From positions 36,344,083 through 36,408,082 of the forward strand of contig CM077115.1 of NCBI GenBank assembly GCA_039619475.1: a DNA stretch of 64,000 nucleotides. Reading direction: 5' to 3'. The stretch is from Icerya purchasi. Lineage: Eukaryota; Arthropoda; Insecta; Hemiptera; Monophlebidae. Shown here one piece after another: positions 1 through 14,961 of this stretch. A program made the translations under genes and the position numbers. The first letter of the stretch is position 1. The number at the start of each line of letters is the position of its first letter. The notes below the pieces were generated by a model, which was not told where the DNA came from, did not search any database, and saw only the letters and a list, made by a program, of their open reading frames with translations.

Positions 1-1360
1 GATAAACGGTGCACAAACCGACATTAGACGTCGATGGAATCAATTTTCATTCAGCGAGTTAGTGTTGAAATAGTACACAAAATTTCAAAGTCGATAATTT
101 TAGTTTACGATTATATGAAAAAAAAAAAAATGATCAACTCGTGTATATATGTCGCTCTATCGCAAGCTATAAGTTTAGAGTTTGTATTTGACGAATCAAA
201 CGGGAAACACCGAGTTTTGAATGCTGAAACTTTCTAACCAAAATCGGGCCCAACAATATTCCTAATTCTTAGGATTATAAGAACCGCTGTGGAAGAGTAC
301 CGAGTGAATCATCGTTAAAATGTTCGATTCCGAGTTTAGTATAATCAACGGCTGCGCTATCGCATTTCCAGTCGTACTGGTTTTTGTTGCTTCTTTCATG
401 GCGAACATTTGCAAGTGCAGCATAATAATCCAAAAAACCGCAGTATCCGTTCATGCGATTCCATTCATTCTTGCCGCTAAAGTTACCAAATGTTGCAAAC
501 GGAATGTTCATCTGTTATGCGCCCTACGATGTCGTATCCGGCAAGAAGACGGCGAAATGCCGCTCCTGAGCATTATGCTATCTAGCAATAGAATCAGTAC
601 GCAGCGAAACGAAATAAGTCTCACGAGACAAATAGTGTATCTGAAGGATAGCACAGCAGGTTCCACGTGGAAAAACGCCACCCTGACTTGCTTTTGATCT
701 TGGGTGTGAAAACGGTTCCAAAACACAAAGCTGCAGAATTGCAATCAATTTTTCACCAGTATGAAACATACAAGGACTAAGACAGCAGAGACTACATTCG
801 TATTAACCTGATTAAATAAGTGAATGAATAAATTTTGTTCTAGAATATGCGGGATTTTCCCCATTTGAGAAATCGGCGTTCGAGAAAATTTCGAGCAACT
901 ATGTGAAGAAGTTTTGTACAATAAGTGTAAGCGGAACTGGGCATCGATTTTAGAAACGATAAATTCGTACCTATGTAACATTTTTCCAGATTTGCTTTGT
1001 CTTCAATCATTCTGCAAGTAACGTAATCTAACCCATTTAATCTCCTTTAAACGTGACGTGTAATGTACATTACAAAAAAAATATACAGTTGTTAAAGGAA
1101 TAATTCGAATATTACAAAAAGTATGAAAATGATATTGCAGTTTCAATGTAAATACATTAAGGTCGCGCGCTAATGCGAATATTTGTTGACCGGGAGCTGT
1201 TGATCGTATTATTGAGAAAACGTTAAAAAATAGGGGGGAAATCAAATATTATTAACATTTACAAAGTTCTTTATTACGATGCAGTATTAAACTACAGTTG
1301 CTAAATGCAGTTTTAACTGTGACAAGGGAGAGATGTAAAGTCATAATTATAATGATATAC
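1..1360. other. Intron of mTOR after exon w; no gene recognised
   Basis: The part from about 300 to 980 is less AT-rich and has open stretches on both strands, but none resembles a known protein or the next mTOR block (expected near VP.VQGFF). It may be old transposon sequence. Confidence 0.5.
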
Positions 1361-1592
1361 CTCGAGCGATTTGACATTCGAATTCGCACATTCCGATGAC
1401 TGTGGTGAAATGGAATGGAACTGTTTGTAAAATAACACTGTTTCGAAATTTATGTAAGCCCATGAATGCCAAGCTTTATACCAGGTGATATCATGATTGG
1501 TAGCGGACGTGTAATACTGCATTATAGTTCGTATAGAATTTTCATTGATGCCTTGCAAGTTTTCTTGCCATTGTCCCAATTTTAGATAACAT
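1361..1592 (-). CDS. mTOR: mTOR exon w (FAT, last exon seen)
   Basis: 77 codons with split start. [19 protein letters not shown] is followed by [14 protein letters not shown], then a serine-rich tail that opens the variable FAT insert. The acceptor is TGTTTAG and the donor GTATAT. No later exon is recognised between here and position 1. Confidence 0.95.
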
Positions 1593-4500
1593 CTAAACAG
1601 ATCAAATGCAATAACATAAATGAGATATATGCAAGCCGATTATTTTTAACATTATACGTATTATAATGCAGATATAACTTTTAATTTTCTTATTATATCT
1701 GCAATTTTGTAACTTTATAGATATTTTTCTTACATTTAAAACTACTCCCGTTAATTTATTTATTTACATATTTCTGTATTAAATTTAAAAAGAAACAAAA
1801 CAATGCGATACAATTAAAACAATACGAAGAGTTCTCTGAACATACAAAAACACTAGTACTAAACTTTTTACGTGATTTTTTTTTATTACCAATGTTCATG
1901 TGAAATCACTGTTCCTATACCTAAACATCGCAGTAAAACGGTTCTCAAAGTTTTATAATTAACAAGTATTTTTAAGCGGGGAAATTTGGCTCGTTTATTA
2001 AACAATTTTCGCTTTTCTACACATTATAAACAGACGGCACTGTTAAATGTGTAAAATATTTATAAAAAATTTAATCGTGTCAACCACAAAAATTTTGACC
2101 GTACGAAGCTCGCACCCGTCATGTCTTTTTCTTTTTAGACTTTTTTTTTTTTTTTTTTTGTAGCAAAATTATATTTTATAATTTCTTAAGAAATCCAAGA
2201 ACTGGGCGATACCATTCAAACAACATTCTAATATATGTTACAAATGTGGCAACGGAGAAAGGAATAAAAATAAACATAAAACATATTTTTTTTTATCTTT
2301 CTTAAAGAATAGAATTCGCTGAAATATTGCAACACACGCGAGATATTAACAGTTGCACATAAAAATACTTTTATAATTTTTAGAAACCTAAATTTTATCG
2401 AAAAAATAAGTGTAGGTGTTATGTTTGCCTTTTTTAAAAAATTTCTTTGGATTCAAAGGATGTAATCTTTAGCATATAATTTTCTAAATCAAAACGAGAT
2501 GTTTGTTAAATTTTCAAAAATATTAATATTCTAATTTGTTCGATACATTAAGTAATATTTAAACGGTGGTACTAAGGATGATTTAGAATGCATGATAAAG
2601 GAGCTAGAGACAGCGGTTAACAACGTCGGTTTACAAATAAATCTAAATAAAACAAAGTACATGAAATATATTAAAAATCAGGACAACGATCACACACAGA
2701 ACGAAATACAAATACGAGAGGGAATCATAGAAGAAACAGACCAGTTCACACATTTGGGTAAAGTATTCACAACCGAAAAACAAGGGATGAAATTAGAACT
2801 CAAAAAGAAAATATCAAACGGTTGGATTGCATACCATAAAATAAAACATATATTCAATACCAAAATCAGCTCACAAAATAAAGCAAAAATATTTAACCAA
2901 TGCGTGATTCTAGTACTAACGTATGCTGCGGAAACCTGGACATTAACGAAGGAAGTTATAGAGAAATTAAGAAAAACAGAAAGACGGATGGAACGAGCTT
3001 TACTTCATATAAAACTAAGAGATAGGATTAAATCAGAATGTATCCGAAATCAGACAAAATTTGAGGACATCGGGACAAGGATAGCCCTGAACAAGTGGGC
3101 CTGGGCTGGTCATGTTGCAAGACAAGTAGATGGAAGGTGGACAAAAGAAATGATCCAATGGAGACCGTATATGGGAAAACGCGCACAGGGAAGACCATTC
3201 AGGAGACGGACGGATGATATTGTGGCAACAGCAGGAAAACAGTGGCTTCGTGAACCACAATATAGACAACGATGGAGTAGACTAAGGGAGGCCGACATCG
3301 AATCAATGATGTAACACAGGCAAAAGAAGAAGAAGAAGACGATTTTTACTGCAAATTTCAGTTTTAATTTTATCGATACCTTCTAATCAGTCAAATTCTA
3401 AAATAACCGTAATGCTTATTTATTTTTGGCGCTAATATTTTAAATTAGTAAAGCATCCTTTTCATTTTTTTTTTTTTTTTTTTTTTTGAAGAAATATAAA
3501 AGTCATAAATACTAATGTTAAATTTTTCTTTGAATACGAATATTTCTAGAAGAATATTTTAAAAACAGTGTTTACTATTACTTTTACGATTAAATAGAGA
3601 AACTGAATAGTACATTGAATACACTAATTTTGCAACTTCCAAAATGTTTACCAACGAAAGGGTATTTAGCTTCAAGAAAAGAATTTTATTTATATTGTAT
3701 TTTTAATTTAAAATTTATAAGGACAACAAAATCACAATATATATAAAATTACTTTTTTACTTGCTTTTATTTTAATTTTTATATACAATGTACACGATGT
3801 ATGATAAAACTGCGAATTTTATGTTGCTTAAAGAACACTATACATTATGAAAAATAATCACTTTATAAAACTACAAAATTTATAGTTTTCTCTAAATAAT
3901 GTGTAAAAGAATTACTTTTATGTTTTATAATTTACTGCTTAACATATAATTGATTAGACTTTAATTATGAATGAAGATCAGTAAGAACGTATTTTCTACT
4001 ATTAAAATTCATTATCATTATACTTATATATACATATATATTGTGTATGTATATGTATATCCTCTCGAGCTGACGGTATACTGAACTACATTTATTATGA
4101 GACAATATATTTGTATACTGGGAAAATTCATGAGGTTTATCGACACCGCCTTCCCATATCAAGGACAGAGTTAAAGGGAATAGTTTCAATTTTTATACGT
4201 TGTCGAATGGTCGGTTACAATAAAAACGGTTGACAGTTAACAGAAATACGCTTTATTTAAATTTCTCGAGTTGACCGAACACATTTTTGTTTAAAGTATA
4301 TTAGTTTGAATTATAAGTTGTAATAATTACATTGATAGAAATTTTCCATAATTGAACTAACAAATCACTAAAGAAGTAACTGTGAACATTATTAATGCAG
4401 GAAAATTCTCACAAAAGCTAAAAATTCAGTAACATATCGAGCTACGGTCGCTGAATTATTGCGAGGAAACACATTGTGAATCGGTCATACGGATGCTATG

Positions 4501-7500
4501 TTACCGGTGATGTGCAAAAAGGAAATCAATTAAATATGCGATCAATTTTATTTTATTTTATTTTTTTTTTTTTGAATTCGTCAACTATGGACATGAATCC
4601 AGTGCAAAAGAAATTTTTGGAAAGTTTTCACTGCGCGGCAAGCGATTCGAACCGGGTCCCACTCGAACAAAACACTCTACCTAACCAAACGGTAGGTGGC
4701 TCATATTTAATTAATCTCGGTTATTGTATTATGCGTACATTTTATTAATTATTTTCATTTCTTTTAAATAAATGTTTATGCGTGTTTTTGAAGTCCATAC
4801 TAGTATGGACAGGGCAGTATTTTAGCAACCGGCCCTTCTTTAATGTCTTCATGTCCGCCTTAATGTCCATTCTGGATAAACGTTTACAAACTGGAGAAAT
4901 AAGACTCCGATACAAGACGGACGGAGGATTATAAAATATCTTAAAAGGCCAAAATCAAAATCCAAAGTATCACCATGTAGAACAGTGAAGCTACAAGATG
5001 ACTACGCCATCTAGTATACAATACGGTACACACATGCAGCATATGTTAAACGTAATGCATGACGCGTACAAAGATTTTGGGCTAAAAATGAACGTTAACA
5101 ACACAAATGCAATTTATTACAATCAAATTGGCGCAAAGGAATGTGTACAACTATCGATCGACAAAGAAATCATTGAAAAAACGATAACTGTCATGTACTT
5201 TGGTTCCTTTATAAGTAGTAGAGCGATATTAGATGGTGAAATTCAGAACAGGATAAAAAATACTGTTTTTTTCTTTGGGCGCTTACGTAAGAAATAATTT
5301 TATAATAAGGACTTTTCAGTCGAATTCAAAAGTTGTTCGTGCAGCAGCTGTTTCCGCCTTGTTATACGAGCCGAAAAAATTAAAAATAAAATAAAAATAA
5401 CTTTATAAGAAACGAGAAAGTCCTGTGTCGCTTCGGAACGAAACGTTTAGAAATACGTATAACGAGGATGCATCTGACCTCGAGGATAACATGAGTTCGA
5501 ACATTAATGTATTTTGCTGAATTTGTGTCTTGTGCCATTGATCTACCTATTTGTTAATAGAATAAGAGTTTTAAAAAATTTTAAATAGTTCGTTTTTTTC
5601 TTTTGCTTCTAGTAATATCTAAAAGTTTGGTCAGTACTACAGTATGTACGTGAAACATGGATTATAAGTCCAAATAGTAAAAAAAAAATAATAAATTCTT
5701 TTGAAATGTGGTGTTATCGCAAATTATTAAAAATTCCCTGGACAGACTTCGTCAGTAATAAAATTATTCTAACTAGAGTAGACGAAGGAAAACGTTTAAT
5801 AGTCGACAGTACTCAGAGAAGGAAAGCGAAATACATGGCTCATGAGATACGAAAAAACGGAATCTTCATGTTGGCAGCACAGGGGAAAATACAAAGAAAA
5901 AGACTAGAAATGATAACATTGAATCTAATCAGAAAAACATTTCAGAAAACAGTCGCGGATGCCGGAAATCGGATCATATGAGTTGCACCCTATCTCTTGT
6001 TCCAAGAGCTGCGGCGTCGACGACAACGAATATCTACAAAAGCATACAACAGAATTATTTACCGTGCTAAAAATCTTTGTTTCATGTCTAGTTGTTTATC
6101 AATTAACGGTCCGTAAAATATTCCTTGATGTTCCAAAAAATTATGAACGAAACTGTGCAGTTCCCTGGAATGTAACAAAAACAATTATATTAATTTTTTA
6201 TATACATACATTTTTTCCTGATTTTTTAAAAAAAATTATATAGTATAAAAATCCCACAAAAAGTGTAACTTGCGCGAAGCCATATATAAAAAATATTTTT
6301 ACTAATATGAAAATGTAAAAAAAAAACAGAAATTATCCTAAAAGTTGCGTAAAAAAAAAAATGACAAGAAAACAAATCATACAAAATGTACGAATTAATG
6401 TAGACAAACTCACTGAAATGCACTCAAGCATTCGCAATTACCTAAAAAAAGTGTACTCGTATTCCACATCACTTATTTTATATATAAAACTACCTAAGAT
6501 ATCAGCAGTCAGTCAAAAAGTGACATCGCGCAGAGCGCAGGCTAGAAGTGCTTATCCAAGAATATTAATAGTAATAATCTTAGTATTAATAATTTTATTA
6601 ATAATAATAAGCTTAGTAATTCTGGAAGTTCTAATCATAACGTAACTAATACGCGAAATAATTATACTCTATGTGCAACGTACATAGAGGTATCTCTAAG
6701 AGTAGGATACTAGCTCTTCACCTGACTTTTCTATGATATTTAAACTTTTTAATGTATATTATTCCAGTCATCACAGACCATTTTTGTGATGCTTGATTAA
6801 TACAAAATTCAAATGAGCATAACAAAAGCGCTTAGGCTAGTCGGTTGGAATGCGAATTTTATTTACATGAGTTTTCTCAGTTTTTATCGAAATACAGTAT
6901 TGATATTGCTGAAATTTGCGAAACCAAATTCAAATATGTCATTAAAATTCAATGAATACCTAACATATAGATCAGGCGGTACAACGAAAAGTGGCGGAGT
7001 AGCTATGTTGATCAAAAACATACTTAAATGTGATAATTTGCCTAATTTATCATTAAAATCCACGGAAACAGTAGGAATTGAAATGCTAATTGATAATGAT
7101 ATTGTCGTCATTTCATTGCCTGACACAAGCCAAAAAAACAACTAATTTTTTGATAGTATTTGATAAATATCTTAACGTAGTACTTTTAGGTGACTTAAAT
7201 GCAAGGCGTAGAGCATTTAACGGTTACAATAACAATCCAGCCGGTTGATTACTGTTGTAAAATTCGCTAAAATATGGCTTTAATGTATTGACATCTTGCG
7301 ATCACATATATTACCCTAATTTTGAAAGATATTCAACTAGTATATTTGATTTAATATTCGCAAAAATTTTCAGTAAAATAACTACTTCTTATGACCATAA
7401 CCCTATTGCTATTACTATTCCTAACAGCAAATTTCAACACTTCCTATCGTATAATCAACCTGCTTTTTGCTATGCAAAAACAAACTGGACGCAATACAAG

Positions 7501-10500
7501 TTCAAAATGACTCGTGACTTAAATTTAAATGATACATTTTATAACGTTAACACAATGAACTTTGTCATTAGTAAATTTACTCAAAACCATTCCGCATACT
7601 GCTGAAAAGTTTACTCGTAGACGTGCTAATTTTAGTCTACTTGTAACAATACCCTTTCTTTTATTATAGATATAATAAGGCTAAAAACTTTTACGGACAA
7701 AAAAACACTAAAACAGGGTATACGCCGATATACGATTTTATGTAATCTATGTCACGTATTTCTTGTTTAATTATCATCATACCTACTAAATTTATAGAGT
7801 AATAAATAAAACAACTATCTCACCGTATTTACATTGGCAATTGAAAATCTATGGAAATTGAATTAAGAGCTCAGAAAGCAAACACCAGTAAAACGCTGCA
7901 TAAAACTGATCATAAATTAAAGTTAATCGCTGCACATATATCCACCGCATCTAGGTGTTGTGATCACATCGTTATCTTACAAAATTAGTAAGTTCGTATC
8001 TATCCAACAGAACTTTTTATGTCACTAACAGCTGTCACCTACTAAAGCACAGTATGCTGGAGTTCCCGAATGAAGTATTTTGGAACCCTTATTTATTTTA
8101 TTCTTAAATGATTTTCTCAAAATACCGGTTCATATATACAGCACTTACGTAAATAATTTAGCAATATACCGCGCATCTCACCGGCACCCACCACAATTTA
8201 TAATAGGCTACAAAAAGCAGCATTAAAAATTAATAACTATTATAAAAGATAGCGATTGGTAATCAATGCGTATAAGTCAGAGAATCTCTACTTGAAGGGA
8301 GCCCGCAACTACCCCTAAAATTATAATTAAATATGAGCAAATAGCGTGGGCTAAAGAAATCAAATACGTTGGGGTTATTCTTAACCAACATAATTCCTCA
8401 GCCACGTAAAATATGGTATAAATAAGATGATCCACTTTTTCCGCTGTTCAGCCGTAAATCCGGATTCGGTGAAGCAGATAAGAAACTTATATACACTTTA
8501 GTTAGTAGACACCCGGGAGTTAATTTATACCTGTCCTGTTTGGTGTTCCATTTCTGACAGTATATACAGTATAGCAGGAAATTCAGAATCATTGCTACAG
8601 AATATCGTTGTTCGCCAACAGGTATGAAAAAATTAAATAGTTACATAGTATGTTTCATCTTCCATAATTACTGATTTTATTTTTAAGATCTCAAAGAAAT
8701 TTTATAGCAATGCAATTTACACGCAAATGAATATATTAACCAAAAATTACTTATTGCATTCATTACGTATACGTTATATTAAACACCAGCACTCTGGCGA
8801 CTTAAACACAGATTATTAATATAAATTTGTTTTTTCCACTCAATAATTCTTTTTATTTCGTTTTCATTCAGCAGAAGTTTTATTAAATTATTTTATAAAT
8901 TCTCAGATTTTTGTGTAAATTTTTTCTGAATTTCCAGTTTCCATACTATTATAATACTTTTCTTATTAATTGAATTGCTAGTTTAAATACTAAGATAATT
9001 TTAGTGATACTTAGCTAACTATCATCCTATTTTATTAATAAATTTTCTTTTTCAGTCAGCTACTTGTCCGACAGAATTTAGAATGAAATAGGCACTACAC
9101 TAATTTTCGGATCGACGAATATCGAGAGACATAAAAATATGACTATAATTTTCATCGCATACAATCTCCTAAAAATAATTTTATGTGAAGTATTATATTT
9201 CCTGACTAGACATTGCGAAAAACATAAATAAATAAAACGCTTATTAGTAAAACTAATTTATTCTAGTCTATCATTTATGCGAATTACTCACCCGTAGGCT
9301 TCAGTCTGTTTGCCGGACTCCCATAAATGCTTACAGAAGGCAAAAGTAACTTGAGGATAATTGTAGGAAACAATAGTATTCGGGTTTTTTACAGATGAAT
9401 CTGCACGTAGTAACATTTTCAAGGTCTTGTAGGACAGCATCTGTAACGTATAAAAGTTTTATTTTTTCATCACGCTATATAATTCAATATACGCATATAT
9501 TTTTGGACCGTACAATTTATGAATTTTTTTACCACTTCGTGAATACAACCTTTTAATAATTATTCTTCTACCTGTAAAAGGATACCATGATAACATTATA
9601 AAAAATAATTTATTTTTTCAGATTCTTCTCTCTTCCTTACCAATTTTGAAGATTTTCGACACAGCGACGCATATTTCAACCAAGTATGCATATCCTTTTC
9701 CGGATTTATCACTAATGTACGGACTTGAATAATTCTTTGCCAATCCTCAACAACTTGTTGACAACCCTGTTCAATAAAAATGAAAATGAAATAAACACTA
9801 ACATAGTTAATTCGGTCATGCGGCAAGGATATGCTTTTTTTTTAGTAATGAAATAATAGTTTTCATTTACATATTGTGTAAAGATTCTAACACAGACCAA
9901 CAGAAAGCTAAAAAAAACAAAAAGAAAAAAAAAATCATTTGCAACAGTGTTTTACGGTGAACGTTCTGCTTTTAATAAAATTCTGCAATTACATATTAAA
10001 AGTAAAATAAAAAAAGACAAGCACATTCAAATACTGCGTCTTCTCCGGTACTGTATTAGGTTTCCTTTTTTATATCGACTAATACTCATTCAGTTTGCAA
10101 GGCGACTAGAGAAAAATGCTAAAAAAAACACAGAATGAACAAAATAACGAATCCAGTCGGCTGATGGGAAAAAAAACGATTTCAATATGTGAACATCTCA
10201 TAACCTCAAAACCAAATTATAGAAGAAATAAACAGTGAATGGACTAGCCTAAAACGGATCAGTTTTTCAAAAACCATCGAGCAAAAATATGCTCGATTTT
10301 GCTGTCGCGGGGTAGCAGCAAACGAGAAATTCTTTTCTATTCTAAAACCACTAGATCGCTGTTTAACGCAATGCACCGTAAGGGGTCGCACGTACGTGCG
10401 AAACATTACCCAAGCACTACAGACGGCCTTACGTTTTCTCGAGAGCAATGAAGGTGGAACTGTCGGAAACGGTTTACATTTAGAAATTGAGGTTTCAGCA

Positions 10501-12999
10501 GCTCGAAACTATCGAGTAATTCGAGCAGCGTCGAAACCAGTTGTTCGACGTATCACACCATTGTCTGTCATGCCCAAACTGATTCGAACAAAGACCTAAA
10601 ATTATTCGTCACCGAAAAACCCAATTCGTTTCTATGTATACGTATATTTTATTTCCAAAAAATTGTATCACAAATTACAATTGATTTTTATTATTTTTAA
10701 TATGTTTACTTATTATTTAAATGCTTTAAAAAAAAAAAGATTTCGTCTCTTTACTGTTATTTTTTGATAATATTTTACAAGTTGAAATTACATTTCTAAA
10801 TAAGGAGATTAATTAAAAAATGTTTTTATAAAACTTAATACGAATACATCACAAACGTTTTAATAGAATGGTGTCGTAATAATTTCACCCTAGTTATATT
10901 TCTAAAATCGTGGAAACAGGAGACCTGATGTTCCTACAGGGGATATGCAAAAATTCGAAAAAAATAGTGGAAAAAACTTAAAATTTTATTATTGTTATAA
11001 ATTTAAAATTTACGAGGGTTTTTGTAAATTCGAATCGGTATGTTTGTGCCAGCGGCAAATGATGTGCTGGGCCAATTTGCGCAACTTTCGCAGTTGACAA
11101 AAATTAACAATCTTTGGTTTTCTCGAAAAAGATCCAAAACCTCTTTTTTCATTGTATTTTGAAATACTAATGTGGTAATTATTACAGTTTTTCATATATC
11201 AGGATATCCTTTGTTGCGTAAGAATGTTTCGATTATTGATTTACGTAAGAAAGTGATAAGGCAGAAGTCAGATCTTGGTGAAGACTTTTTTGTATGGTGT
11301 AATTATTTATTGAAACTTATCTATTGTAATTGGTGTGTTGTATGGTTTTTATTCCGCGATGACAGTCCACATATTTCCAATTCAAATTTTTAATTTTGTT
11401 CACGACTTCTACAAAACATTTTTCATTATTTACTACGGCTGCGTAATATGAAGAGAGGGGCTTTACAATCTGCGATAATGTACTGGTTAAAATTACTAAT
11501 TAGTAGTGCAAATTGCATAAACATGCTCATGAAATACAAATATCCCTATTCAAAAAAGTCTAGCTTCCTTTATCCTCTTAAAAACAGAATTTTTAAATAA
11601 ATAAAAAAGGAAATAATAATTCAAGTAAAAATTTTTTTGTTAAATTATTCAGGAAGGTAAATATATATATATATATATAAACAGATAGATAGTAAAGAAA
11701 GAGAAAGAGGGAGATTAATACAAATTATAATTCGATTCCAGTGAGAATAACGCGAAAAATAAGTTTAATAGTAGGATAACTAAAGTTTAAATTATAAATT
11801 AGTATTAACAACGTATGTAGAACAAGACAAGAGATTCCATATGCACAACCAGCACTGAAATATAAAACTGAAAAAGAAGAAATTACTTGCAAACGGTCCC
11901 ACCATAATTTCGTAATGGTGCTTCTTCGATCTGGAATTAGCTTATATTGTATAACTTCTTCAAGCTCAGCTAACATTTGGGCTGCTACCATAGACCCATA
12001 AGCTCGTTGGTAACTTTCACCAGCCATTGCTGCTAATTCGGTGTCTAGCAATTCGCGAGCTTGGTCGATTAACTAAAATTTAAATTCAAAAAATTATTAT
12101 TATATCGTGTCAAAGACGATAATCGGCAAATAAAATAAGTTGTTAATCATAGTCATATCTTCCAAAACCATTGACCAATTTTTTGGATTCGTTCGACAAA
12201 ACTACGAGCCTCAACTCCCCTTATGTTATTCCAGAGAGAAATAAACTGGAAAACGGCAAGATCACGACCATTTATTTAACTGCAGTTTATTTATTTAAAA
12301 AATAATAATAAACATCGTTATTTTTAATTTTCTGACAGTGCTGTAATAAATATACTAATAGATTATTATTTTTTTTGTGGTATTTTAATTTAGAACAGAT
12401 ATTTTGAAATAACAGCATCTAGATATAGGAACAAGAAAATAATATCCATCTAAATTCAGATACAATTTAAAAAGGATACTTTGAATTCATTTAAAAAATG
12501 TTAAAGTAATGACGTTTCTAAAATTATAAACTAAAACCTAATCATGTAAAAGCATCTATTGAAATAATTAAAAACTGAAGATACAATAATTTAATTTACA
12601 AATGTTGATACTGTAATTAAGCAAGCTAACGAATGAACAGATAAATCTTCTGGACATTTCAATAGTAATCATTGATTTATCATTTTTAAATTACGAGAAG
12701 TATTAATTAAAGGGGAAAAAAAGGCTGGTAAGTTTTTCGAGTATTTTTAAAACGCACATTAAATATAAAATCGTTCAGTGCTTAGCAGTCCCCAACCACA
12801 AATGAAAAGTATTTTAATTAAAATTTATAGAAGTACCGAACTAAGCGTGTGCTATCTAATTTATCTTTATACCGGAAATAAATTGTCTAAAATTATAACA
12901 TTAAAGATTTTTCATTTTAATATAAATTAAGTAGTGTCATACGCTAATATTTACAATTCAATATTTAAAATCACTGTTTAAGATCAGTGCTGCAACAGG

Positions 13000-13033
<34 letters not shown>

Positions 13034-14923
13034 AAAACAACAATCTGCAAGTATTCGAGTACCTTTTGAGCGACATGGAACTGATCTCTATGAACGGCTA
13101 ACACTGCCCGATAAAATGCACCATCCGTTGTATCGTGCGGTACGCAGTTAACATAACGATCCATCGAATCCCACTGTCCCAAACCCCAAGCGGCCGCAGC
13201 AGCTGTTCTCGACATTCTCTCACGATCCGATTCTTGAACACGATTCCACTGTTCATTCGCGATAGTATGCAGTTCGGACCTTTATAAATCGAATACATTT
13301 TTAATTTTTTTTTTTAAATTTTTTTTCTTTGAAACTTTATGGGTAGAAAATAGCTAATAATAATAAATATATCTAACATAAAAATGACACGTACACAAAA
13401 TTCTGCCTAACCAAGAATATCAGTATGCCTAACAATAACGGTTTTCTCACGCAACTTATATTTCACAAAATCTGTTCATTTTACAGATTTCATTAACTTG
13501 AAAAACGAATTTCAGTATAAATTAAATTAATAAAAAAAAAAAACCGTAAATGTAAAAAATACAATTATCAATTTCTAACGAAGAACACAAGCATTTTACA
13601 TTTTTATATTGGAACATTCAGAAAACTGGTAAAAATAAACATACCATTCCCCTAGTGCTTCTAGACATCTCATTTGCCCTAGTATTAATTCTATATCGTG
13701 CGGGTTCTCTTTCAAACGTTTTTGATACGAAGATAGAGCAGTGTCCCATCGATTTAATTTCTCGTACCACCGTTCTTGAACCTTGAAATTATCGCCTTTG
13801 TGTTTCATTACATAATTCAATAAGCCTAAAAAACAAAAAAAGATAAAAATAATTAATAATCCATGGTATAAACAAGTAATCGAAAGAGAACAGTTAATTA
13901 CGTAAAAGCAAAAAAACTTAATTCCTTTTCTCTTCTACGGATCGTTTTGAATTTTTTTGTATGTGCAGTTCTTCATTATTAAAATCCGCGTGTACGTGTA
14001 TCTTGTTTATAATATTTTTTTACGCGCATTTTTCGTTTTGTCGCGTTTTAAGAACTATCGTGAATTTTCTGGGCCGTCAAAAGGTTTTTCCATGTGACGT
14101 AGTAACGCATAGCTGTAAATGATTGTTAAATGTTTGATTCTGAGTTTTTATAGCAGTAGCAAATGCGGCGTCGGGGAACTGTTTTCTCTTCACAATTTAA
14201 AAGGCGAAATTCAATGATTTCATCCGAATTAATAAATTTACACTCGAAAATTATTCATCGTTATTCATGAAGAAAAAATTTTAAGTAATTTTTGAATGTA
14301 TCCGTTGCAGTAAATTTTCTCGGCCGGTAGAATACATAAATTTCCAAGAAAAAATTATTTCGGTAGTAACTGTTTTTTCCATGAAAACGAAATGAAATTT
14401 AGCAATTTTGAAAATCTCTTATACTTTAGCCAACTGCAGCACTCGCAATAGTATATTACTTTACTGCACGGGCTAAATAAACTGTTGTTTTATACTTTTT
14501 TTTCCCGCATGATTATTCTCGCGGCTTCCGCAATATTACATCTGTTCGATTATTAAAGGCCATTACTTGTTTCCTTTTTTCGCTCATTTGCTAGCTTTCC
14601 TCTCTACTTTACTATTTTCTATCATCCTTCTTTTATATTTTACAACTTCTTCGAGGTATGTTTGATGAATAATTATTTGACGCTGACACAGCCAAATAAC
14701 AAAGTAAAAAATGATGGACCTAGCTCGCGTCTTTTAGCTGTTTTCTTAAGTAGTATTTCTCTACATATTTGTTAATACGGTACTTAAAGGCATTCCCGGG
14801 TAGAGTTTTTCGTTCCACTTAAATTAACGGTATATTAAATATACTGCGACTACGATACGGAAGATGAAAGCAGTCGTTTCTAACAAAACACTTCGTAGAA
14901 TTTTTGAAAAATTAAAAAATAAC

Positions 14924-14961
<38 letters not shown>

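Noticed and set aside
34..697. Open stretches 34-237, 275-511 and 320-697 as genes
   Set aside because: No recognisable domain, overlapping on both strands, no splice logic, and no match to the next expected mTOR block.
1003..1245. Minus-strand stretch as the next mTOR exon
   Set aside because: A possible acceptor (CAACAG) and a GT exist, but the peptide does not match the conserved block expected after exon w.
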